Source of the DNA: DLKC01 sp002478885
GTDB lineage: Bacteria; Bacteroidota; Bacteroidia; Chitinophagales; Chitinophagaceae
Assembly (NCBI GenBank): GCA_046329585.1
Contig: JAXLUI010000003.1
Span: 310,001 to 374,000 of the forward strand
Direction of reading: 5' to 3'
Length of the DNA: 64,000 bases
Below the pieces are notes generated by a model. The model was not told the origin of the DNA, searched no databases, and worked only from the letters and a program-made list of their open reading frames with translations. Both the position numbers and the translations under genes were made by a program. Positions 58,319-64,000 of this stretch are shown piece after piece (position 1 is the first letter of the stretch; each line of letters starts with the position of its first letter).

Positions 58319-58765
58319 TTACTTCTTTTTTTCTTCGTTTAAATGTTCGCTTCGTGAGATTATTTGGGATAGTGTTGCCATCTTAAGCATATTAACAGTC
58401 TCATTTCTTACATCAAGGAATACCGACCGTATACCACAGGTCGCTTCATCTTTGCATTCTTCGCAGCGCTCGTAGTAAGCATGTGTTACGCAAGGAAGCA
58501 ATGCTATCGGCCCATCAAAAAGCCGCATCACCTCTGCAATATTTATTTCCTCAGGAGATTTATGTAAATAATAACCGCCAGCCTTTCCTTTCTTGCTGCT
58601 TAACATGCCTGCATTTCGCAGATCAAGCAAAATGGCTTCAAGAAATTTTCGCGGAATATTTTCACTCTCAGCTATTTTACTGATTTGTATTGGCTCATTT
58701 CCCCTATTCTCTCTTGCCAGGTAAACAAGAGCATTTATCGCATACTTCGTCTTTTTTGAAATCAT
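58319..58765 (-). CDS. Rrf2-family transcriptional regulator
   Basis: 148 residues from the ATG at 58765 (MISKKTKYAINALVYLAR). The winged helix includes the recognition segment IPRKFLEAILLDLRNAGML (key part RKFLEAILLDL) and SKKGKAGGYYL for the wing. Four cysteines, C92, C101, C104 and C110, lie where Rrf2 proteins bind an Fe-S cluster (LLPCVTHAYYERCEEC...ATC). Such regulators sense iron-sulfur status, nitric oxide, cysteine or redox state. It precedes the porin and pst genes, whose upstream regions carry a shared palindrome, so it is the likely regulator of that group. Confidence 0.9.
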   Translation of the reverse strand: MISKKTKYAINALVYLARENRGNEPIQISKIAESENIPRKFLEAILLDLRNAGMLSSKKGKAGGYYLHKSPEEINIAEVMRLFDGPIALLPCVTHAYYERCEECKDEATCGIRSVFLDVRNETVNMLKMATLSQIISRSEHLNEEKKK

Positions 58766-58849
58766 ATATAACAGGCAAAATACTAAAAAAGCAATCAAAG
58801 CAAAATAATGCTTTTAATTGCTTATGTCAATAGTAAAAAAGGCATTTAT

Positions 58850-60229
58850 TTAATACTTGTAAACAAGGTAACCCCATGGAGGCAAAGCAAATTGCTGGTT
58901 TGCTGCTTTCAGCGTTTCATGCTGACCTGTGAAAACATTTTCGGGACTTCCCGAAGGATCATAATTGGTGAGCGTAAATTGCTGTGGCATGCCGCTAAAA
59001 TTCAGTAGCACAATTATTTTTTTATCCCCTGCTGCCCTTAAAAAAACATAAACAGCTGCATCGTTGGTTGTTGCAATCTTTTTGAAAGTAGCATTCGCAG
59101 CCAGCGCAATATTGCTCCTCCGCAATTCAAGTAAGGTTTTATAAAAGCCGGCTCTTTCTAATTTGCTGAACGTTATAGTATCTTTATAAAAGAAGCTGAT
59201 GCTGTCAAGAAATGGCTCCTCCTGCCCGCTGTAAATCAGGGGTACGCTGCGCCACATTGTTTGTGTAAGCACTGCAAATGGCGCATGCGAAGCACCAGGC
59301 ATTGTCCCGTAGTCTGCTTTGTTCCAGCTATTTTCGTCATGATTGCTGGTAAAATACATGATCAATGAATTATTTGGAAAGGTTGTATCCACTCGGTTCA
59401 CAACACTGTCGAGGGCAAAAGCCGGGCGTTCACCCTTTGCAATTTTTTTCATCATCGCAAATTCATCCCAGCAATAGGTCGCGTCGAAGCCGTCTTGCTG
59501 AAGAGTTGCTTTATTGCCTTCGGCAAGCATAAAAATATTTTTCCCCTTTTTTAATTCAGCAATACACTTCTTCCAGAAATCATCTGGCACCTCGCCAGCC
59601 ACATCGCATCGAAAACCATCGATGTCACTTTCCTTTAGCCAAAATTTCATGCAGTTGATCATAGTATCAACCAACTCGGGATTTTTGTAGTTTAGTTTCC
59701 TTGTATCGGTCCAATCGAATTGAGAGATTGCCTTACCTGTTACAGAATCTTTCACGTAAAAATCAGGGTGTTTTTTCAACCAGTAATGATCGCCGCCGGT
59801 ATGATTGGGCACCCAATCAATTACCACTTTAAATCCCATCTCATGGCATTTCTTTACAAGATCGTTCCAATCATCCATTGTACCATACTCAGGATTAATC
59901 GCAGTATAATCAGCCACCGCATAATAGCTTCCCAAAACTCCTTTTCTATCCACTTTACTAATGGGATTTATGGGCATAAACCAAAGTGTTTGCACACCCA
60001 TGTCCTTCAATCTTTGCAAATTAGCTTCAAATGCTTTAAAAGTACCTTCAGGAGTATATTGACGAACATTTACCTCGTATATATTTCCCTGCATAATCCA
60101 TGCGGGGTGTCCATTAATTTTTGATATATCCGAACTATTGGCCATTGTGTCTTTAGAGGCAGGCGTGTTACAAGCCGCAAGCATCAAAAACGATGCGATG
60201 CAGGCAAACAAATTCTTCAAACTTGACAT
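58850..60229 (-). CDS. GH13 alpha-amylase-family lipoprotein
   Basis: 459 residues from the ATG at 60229 (MSSLKNLFACIASFLMLAAC; lipidated cysteine at residue 20). The GH13 regions are all present: I VIDWVPNHT, II GFRCDVAGE (nucleophile D209), III MLAEGN (acid/base E237), IV TSNHDENSW (D298). The small C-terminal beta domain ends ALPPWGYLVYKY. The enzyme should cleave or transfer alpha-1,4 or alpha-1,6 glucans at the cell envelope. No SusCD genes are near. A strong TTTG-N20-TAAATTTG promoter lies upstream. Confidence 0.94.
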   Translation of the reverse strand: MSSLKNLFACIASFLMLAACNTPASKDTMANSSDISKINGHPAWIMQGNIYEVNVRQYTPEGTFKAFEANLQRLKDMGVQTLWFMPINPISKVDRKGVLGSYYAVADYTAINPEYGTMDDWNDLVKKCHEMGFKVVIDWVPNHTGGDHYWLKKHPDFYVKDSVTGKAISQFDWTDTRKLNYKNPELVDTMINCMKFWLKESDIDGFRCDVAGEVPDDFWKKCIAELKKGKNIFMLAEGNKATLQQDGFDATYCWDEFAMMKKIAKGERPAFALDSVVNRVDTTFPNNSLIMYFTSNHDENSWNKADYGTMPGASHAPFAVLTQTMWRSVPLIYSGQEEPFLDSISFFYKDTITFSKLERAGFYKTLLELRRSNIALAANATFKKIATTNDAAVYVFLRAAGDKKIIVLLNFSGMPQQFTLTNYDPSGSPENVFTGQHETLKAANQQFALPPWGYLVYKY

Positions 60230-60247
60230 GGCAGCAATTTTAGATGG

Positions 60248-60278
60248 CAAATTTATTGGAATGTATTGTGTAAAACAA
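60248..60278 (-). promoter_or_regulatory. Promoter of the amylase gene (TTG-N20-TAAATTTG)
   Basis: On the minus strand TTG (60278-60276) and TAAATTTG (60255-60248) are 20 nt apart, the same spacing as in the S10 operon promoter. The -7 box is 18 nt before the ATG, giving a leader of about 10 nt. Confidence 0.7.
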
Positions 60279-60344
60279 ACACATTTACCATCAAAGACTA
60301 ATTTTACAGTTATGTTCCAGTTGTGGCGGGTCGCGGGGCCGTTC

Positions 60345-60364
60345 CTTGCGTCGCACTCTTATAC
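60345..60364 (-). repeat. Dispersed repeat core, between the SGNH hydrolase and amylase genes
   Basis: CTTGCGTCGCACTCTTATAC matches the type A core with two changes. No box is seen at the usual distance; GTCGCGGGGCC lies a few bases before the core. Confidence 0.65.
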
Positions 60365-60389
60365 TGCAACAGTAAAATGAACAATTAAC

Positions 60390-61001
60390 TCACTTAGTAA
60401 GCAACACCATTTTTTCTTTCAAAAGTGTGGCCCACTGTGAATACTCTTTTCCCGATGGATGCAAGCCATCTGAAGCAAAAAAATTTTCATCCAATGAGTT
60501 CTGTCGGTTGGCGCCGGTAATATTTAGATAATTAACCTTATGTGCATTTGAAATCTCCTTGTTAATCCCGTTAAAATCATCAATGCCAGCAGATATCTTT
60601 TGCCGGTCCATTTTTCTGGCAAACGGCGTTAGCCCATAATCGGGAATGGAAAGCACAATTACATGCTCACATTTATCAGCGGCAAAATGAATAGCCTTAT
60701 GCAATAAAAATTCAAAGTCAGCTTTATAGTCATCAGCATTTAACTTGCGAAATTGATTGTTGACACCGATTAGAAGTGTAACAAAATCGTAGTGTTCATT
60801 TAATCGCGAATGCATAATATGTTCGGCAAGTTCAAAAGTAGTCCATCCGGTTTTGGCAACAATCTCAGGTGCGTGAAAATGGAGACCTGCATTGCGCAAT
60901 AACTGAATAGTCTGGTAAGGAAAACTTTCATACAACGCAACTGCTTCCCCTATAGTATAAGAATCTCCAAGCGCGAGATAGGAAAAAATATGTTTAGTCA
61001 T
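60390..61001 (-). CDS. SGNH/GDSL-family hydrolase
   Basis: 203 residues from the ATG at 61001 (MTKHIFSYLALGDSYTIGE). Block I GDSYT (S14), block III GVNNQ (near 82) and block V SDGLHPSG (Asp/His near the C-terminus) give the catalytic set of a cytosolic esterase or lipase; no signal peptide is seen. Its substrate is unknown. The sequence TAACTTTG (61012-61005) directly before the ATG fits a -7 box, which would make the mRNA nearly leaderless; a longer frame to 61037 would read across that box. Confidence 0.9.
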   Translation of the reverse strand: MTKHIFSYLALGDSYTIGEAVALYESFPYQTIQLLRNAGLHFHAPEIVAKTGWTTFELAEHIMHSRLNEHYDFVTLLIGVNNQFRKLNADDYKADFEFLLHKAIHFAADKCEHVIVLSIPDYGLTPFARKMDRQKISAGIDDFNGINKEISNAHKVNYLNITGANRQNSLDENFFASDGLHPSGKEYSQWATLLKEKMVLLTK

Positions 61002-61004
61002 ATA

Positions 61005-61012
61005 CAAAGTTA
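61005..61012 (-). promoter_or_regulatory. Candidate -7 box at the SGNH hydrolase start (TAACTTTG)
   Basis: TAACTTTG on the minus strand ends 3 nt before the ATG at 61001. If used, transcription would start at or just before the start codon. Confidence 0.4.
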
Positions 61013-61195
61013 AAAAAGCCTGCTCCAAATAAACCAAGCTTTAAAAAATTATAGCACTATTGGAAATTATGACTTTTTGAGGTCAAAATTTTTAGAGATT
61101 CAAATATTTATAAACTGCCCGAAACTTAAATTGAAGGAATTGGATTTTGAATTATCGGCTTTGAATTCCTAGTTACTATAATCGATAACACTAAA

Positions 61196-61366
61196 TTAAA
61201 AGTTAAGGCCGAAATTATTTTTCAGGTTTACAGAAACAGCTGGGTAAACCGCAGTACTAAATCCATTTAGATTGCCACTGTCATTATATTTGGTGTTAAC
61301 GTACCCTGTATTGAGTTGTGAGGCAATGCAAAAAATAACCAGAGAAGGTGTAAATAATCTCTTCAT
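61196..61366 (-). CDS. Possible small exported protein or outer-membrane protein remnant
   Basis: 56 residues: MKRLFTPSLVIFCIASQ looks like a signal peptide and VSVNLKNNFGLNF like the last strand of a small beta-barrel ending in Phe. The middle is too short for a barrel, so this may be an internally deleted outer-membrane protein gene. It is not recognised and may be chance. Confidence 0.25.
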   Translation of the reverse strand: MKRLFTPSLVIFCIASQLNTGYVNTKYNDSGNLNGFSTAVYPAVSVNLKNNFGLNF

Positions 61367-61627
61367 ACGTTTTGACTTTTGATTAAAAAATGATCCCAAA
61401 ACACAGGTATTACTTGAAAAGAAAAACACAAAGGCAAGCCTGGTTTAGTAAATAAAAAGCCAAATAGTACAACCCTGTTTGCGGTGTTGAATAACATCAA
61501 TGGGGATATTGAAATAAAAATGCTGCAAATCATTGACGGGTAGACGGGGAACTATAATTTTGCGAACATATGTTAGGGCATCTGCATCTGAAGCTGTGAA
61601 ACTACTTTGGCGAATACAGTGCAAAAC
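61367..61627. other. Intergenic stretch upstream of the acyl-CoA dehydrogenase gene
   Basis: About 260 bases with no convincing gene. A 62-residue minus-strand frame (61445-61633) starts inside the repeat and has no protein-like pattern. Confidence 0.4.
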
Positions 61628-61676
61628 GTACAAGTGAGTGACACAAAGATGTTCAATAGTAATTCAGAAGCTGGTT
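61628..61676 (+). repeat. Dispersed bipartite repeat, type B, 5' of the acyl-CoA dehydrogenase gene
   Basis: Core GTACAAGTGAGTGACACAAA at 61628-61647, spacer about 21 nt, box-like AGCTGGTT at 61669-61676. The gene start at 61719 is on the box side. Confidence 0.75.
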
Positions 61677-61718
61677 ACACAACATATTATATGCCCTCTT
61701 AAAATTTAAACTTTACAT

Positions 61719-62903
61719 ATGGCTGCCAGAACAGACCTTTTCCAATCTCCCGATTATTATTTGCTTGATGAGCTTTTAACAGAAGAACATAAACTGATAC
61801 GGGAATCGGTCCGCAATTATGTAAAAAAAGAAATCTCCCCCATAATTGAAGACTACGCCCAGCGTGCTGAGTTTCCTGAACAAATTGTCAAGCAGTTGGG
61901 CGATCTCGGTTGTTTTGGTCCAACTGTTCCGATGGAATATGGCGGTGGCGGTTTAGATTACATAAGTTATGGTTTAATGATGCAGGAACTGGAGCGTGGT
62001 GATAGTGGTGTGCGAAGTACTGCAAGTGTGCAGGGTTCGCTGGTGATGTTTCCCATTTATGCATACGGCAGTGAAGAGCAACGTAAAAAATATTTACCCA
62101 AACTGGCAAGTGGTGATTGGCTTGGATGTTTTGGCTTAACAGAACCAAACCACGGCAGTAACCCTGCGGGAATGCTTACTAACATAAAAGACGCAGGCGA
62201 CTATGTAATATTGAATGGCGCAAAAATGTGGATTAGCAATGCACCCTATGCACAGGTTGCGGTGGTTTGGGCAAGAGACGAGGCCGGTGATATTCGTGGC
62301 TTAATTGTTGAAAGAGGCATGGAAGGTTTTAGCACCCCAACGACCCATGGAAAATGGAGCCTCCGGGCAAGTGCAACAGGCGAATTGGTTTTTCACGATG
62401 TAAAAGTGCCAAAAGAAAATATTCTGCCTAACGTAAAAGGATTAAAAGGTCCGTTGGGATGTTTAACAAAGGCGCGTTATGGCATTGCGTGGGGCGCCCT
62501 CGGTGCGGCGATGGATTGTTATGACACATCATTGCGTTACTGCCAGGAGCGAATACAGTTCGACAAACCTATCGGGGCATTTCAACTGCAGCAGAAAAAG
62601 TTGGCAGAAATGATCACCGAAATAACCAAAGGGCAATTGCTTGTTTGGCGATTGGGGGTATTGATGAGCGAAGGAAGAGCAACACCACAACAGGTAAGTA
62701 TGGCTAAACGTAACAGTTGTGAAATTGCCACAAACATTGCCCGTGATGCCAGGCAGATGCTAGGCGGTATGGGCATTACCGGCGAGTACAGTATTATGCG
62801 GCACATGATGAATCTAGAAAGCGTGATAACTTACGAAGGCACGCACGACATTCACTTGCTTATTACCGGTATGGATGTTACAGGTTTCAATGCTTTTAAA
62901 TAG
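61719..62903 (+). CDS. gcdH: Glutaryl-CoA dehydrogenase-type acyl-CoA dehydrogenase
   Basis: 394 residues. The signature parts are GLTEPNHGSNPAGM (139-152, FAD contact), MWISNAPYAQV (170-180), ARYGIAWGALGAAMDCY (252-268) and YEGTHDIH (372-379) with the catalytic base E373. The RSTASVQGSLVM stretch (99-110) with R99 is typical of glutaryl-CoA dehydrogenase, where the arginine binds the substrate carboxylate. The enzyme oxidises and decarboxylates glutaryl-CoA to crotonyl-CoA in lysine and tryptophan breakdown. aroK follows after 39 bases, probably in the same transcript. Confidence 0.9.
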   Translation: MAARTDLFQSPDYYLLDELLTEEHKLIRESVRNYVKKEISPIIEDYAQRAEFPEQIVKQLGDLGCFGPTVPMEYGGGGLDYISYGLMMQELERGDSGVRSTASVQGSLVMFPIYAYGSEEQRKKYLPKLASGDWLGCFGLTEPNHGSNPAGMLTNIKDAGDYVILNGAKMWISNAPYAQVAVVWARDEAGDIRGLIVERGMEGFSTPTTHGKWSLRASATGELVFHDVKVPKENILPNVKGLKGPLGCLTKARYGIAWGALGAAMDCYDTSLRYCQERIQFDKPIGAFQLQQKKLAEMITEITKGQLLVWRLGVLMSEGRATPQQVSMAKRNSCEIATNIARDARQMLGGMGITGEYSIMRHMMNLESVITYEGTHDIHLLITGMDVTGFNAFK

Positions 62904-62942
62904 CAATGCTTTTTTTCCCATGCAAAAAAATAATCAAGAGAA

Positions 62943-63488
62943 ATGGCAGACTTACGGTATTCCTCAACAGGGGACAGTGGCATCAAAATTTTTCTCCTGG
63001 GAATGATGGGCACTGGTAAAAGTTTTTGGTGCAAAAAGCTGGCATCAAAGATTAAGTCGGGCGCTTACGATCTAGATTATATCATCGAGACCGCCGAAGA
63101 AAAATCGATCGCCGAAATTTTTGAAGAAGACGGCGAGGGATATTTTAGAAAAACAGAAGCGAAAATTCTCAGGTGGTTTGGCGAGAAAAAAAGCTTTGTT
63201 GTTGCAACCGGTGGTGGCACTCCATGCTTTCACGACAACATGAAATGGATGAATAAGAATGGCATTACAGTGTGGATCGATGAACCGGTAGACATTCTCG
63301 TTGAAAGACTCGTAAAAGAAAAAGAGCACCGGCCGCTAATAAGCAAATTGTCAAATGAAGCATTGCGGCAATTCCTGTCTGACAAACTAACTGAGCGTAT
63401 TTCTTATTACAGCCAGGCACAATACCATTTGTCTGGCGAAAAAATCAATGAACGTAGTTTTGCTGAAATCATAAAACAGCATGAATAA
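62943..63488 (+). CDS. aroK: Shikimate kinase
   Basis: 181 residues, near the usual 170-180. Walker A GMMGTGKS (20-27), the substrate pair D43/D45 (YDLDYIIE), YFRKTEAK with R69, and ATGGGTPC (88-95) are in place; the lid arginine is in EHRPLI. The enzyme phosphorylates shikimate at O3 in aromatic amino acid synthesis. The first 13 residues are a variable extension. The next gene overlaps it by 8 bases. Confidence 0.93.
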   Translation: MADLRYSSTGDSGIKIFLLGMMGTGKSFWCKKLASKIKSGAYDLDYIIETAEEKSIAEIFEEDGEGYFRKTEAKILRWFGEKKSFVVATGGGTPCFHDNMKWMNKNGITVWIDEPVDILVERLVKEKEHRPLISKLSNEALRQFLSDKLTERISYYSQAQYHLSGEKINERSFAEIIKQHE

Positions 63489-63867
63489 GACTTTTATCAT
63501 CACGTCTGCCCTTGTTGGCGCACTAACAGTAGCACTCGGTGCATTTGGTGCACATGCATTAAAAGAAAGGCTGAATGAGTATGCACTTGGCATTTTTGAA
63601 ACAGCGGTCAGGTATCAGTTTTATCATGTTTTCGCCCTGATGATCGCCGGCATTTTATACCAGCAGTTTGAAAGTACTTACATGCTATGGAGTGGTCGCA
63701 TGTTTATTGCCGGCATCATTTTATTTTGCGGCTCTTTATATGCACTAACTTTTTTTCTTGCCAACAATAATCAAAACATGAATTGGCTCGGTGCCATTAC
63801 TCCTTTTGGGGGCTTGTGTTTTATTGCTGGGTGGATACTGCTTGCAATTTCCGTTATTAAGAAATAG
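63481..63867 (+). CDS. DUF423 (YgdD/TMEM256-like) small membrane protein
   Basis: 128 residues with four hydrophobic segments (about 5-27, 45-62, 70-92 and 100-125). The family parts are LGAFGAHALKERL (19-31), ETAVRYQFYHVFALM (40-54) and the GAITPFGGLCFIAGW end (key part TPFGG). Function is unknown in all lineages; it is an inner-membrane protein. It overlaps aroK by 8 bases and is therefore translationally coupled. Confidence 0.93.
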   Translation: MNKTFIITSALVGALTVALGAFGAHALKERLNEYALGIFETAVRYQFYHVFALMIAGILYQQFESTYMLWSGRMFIAGIILFCGSLYALTFFLANNNQNMNWLGAITPFGGLCFIAGWILLAISVIKK

Positions 63868-63876
63868 TTTTTATGA

Positions 63877-63926
63877 AGCCGGCTGTTGATCCTGCATTAA
63901 GCTTCACTTGCGTCGCACCCTTGTAC
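63877..63926 (-). repeat. Dispersed bipartite repeat, 3' of the DUF423 gene
   Basis: Box AGCCGGCT at 63877-63884, spacer 22 nt, core CTTGCGTCGCACCCTTGTAC at 63907-63926. The box is 9 nt past the stop codon. The remaining 74 bases to the window end show no gene. Confidence 0.85.
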
Positions 63927-64000
63927 CACATATCAGTTATCAGCTTTTTTTTAACTAAAGTCTTCCGACTGATTTTTTTCTGCTGCCCGAGGCTATGCAG

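Noticed and set aside
61445..61633. A 62-residue minus-strand frame
   Set aside because: It starts inside a repeat copy and has no signal, domain or ribosome site.
4955..63926. Dispersed repeats read as a CRISPR array
   Set aside because: The copies are kilobases apart, in both orientations, with no regular spacer units and no cas genes.

Overview
The window looks like the chromosome of a member of the Bacteroidota, most likely the family Chitinophagaceae. Evidence read from the sequence: two large secreted proteins with C-terminal type IX secretion (T9SS) sorting domains, one of them built from SprB repeats; promoter -7 boxes of the Bacteroidota form TAnnTTTG; BshA of bacillithiol synthesis; an MlaE permease, PhyH-type dioxygenase, ORF6N and SUKH proteins of kinds common in this phylum; and mostly Shine-Dalgarno-poor starts. 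The species assignment is inference.

Layout. 1-9.7 kb: heptosyltransferase (cut by the edge), phytanoyl-CoA-type dioxygenase, SprB-repeat adhesin, sulfatase lipoprotein, a TIR-domain protein and ComM. 9.8-12.8 kb: a small accessory zone with a metallo-beta-lactamase-fold enzyme, an ORF6N gene flanked by a repeated double hairpin and a decayed ORF6N fragment, and a SUKH protein. 13-27.5 kb: uvrA, a MORN/TonB-C protein, glyA, a MacAB-like operon (adaptor, permease, ATPase), a second T9SS cargo protein with seven repeats, and a flavoprotein. 27.5-40.9 kb: the S10-spc ribosomal protein cluster, read leftward from rpsJ to secY and map. 41-50 kb: alkyladenine glycosylase, EI24 membrane protein, RsmI-like methylase, M28 peptidase, bshA, mlaE, maeB. 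50-60 kb: a TPR histidine kinase, the high-affinity phosphate genes pstSCAB with an outer-membrane porin and an Rrf2 regulator, and a GH13 amylase lipoprotein. 60-64 kb: SGNH hydrolase, glutaryl-CoA dehydrogenase, shikimate kinase and a DUF423 protein.

The most striking signal is a dispersed intergenic repeat, about 50 bp, present about 24 times. It has a 20-bp core (GTACAAGWGTGCGACGCAAC), a spacer of close to 22 nt, and a palindromic box (AGCCGGGCT or AGCCCGGCT). It is absent from coding regions. Where a box can be recognised it nearly always faces the nearest gene end, often 6-20 nt past the stop codon, while the core points away. Where two copies share one gap they face each other and form a larger inverted repeat. 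Three copies, plus one just after secY, sit in gaps of the ribosomal protein cluster. A subtype differs by a paired change (GCGTCGC to GTGTCAC) that keeps the central palindrome.

A second signal is regulatory. A palindrome AATTCCTAT-N7-ATAGGAATT lies upstream of the porin gene, an imperfect copy with the same spacing lies at the same distance upstream of pstS, and an exact half-site lies in the pstS-pstC gap. The neighbouring Rrf2 gene is the obvious candidate regulator. No tRNA, rRNA, CRISPR array, insertion sequence or prophage was seen.
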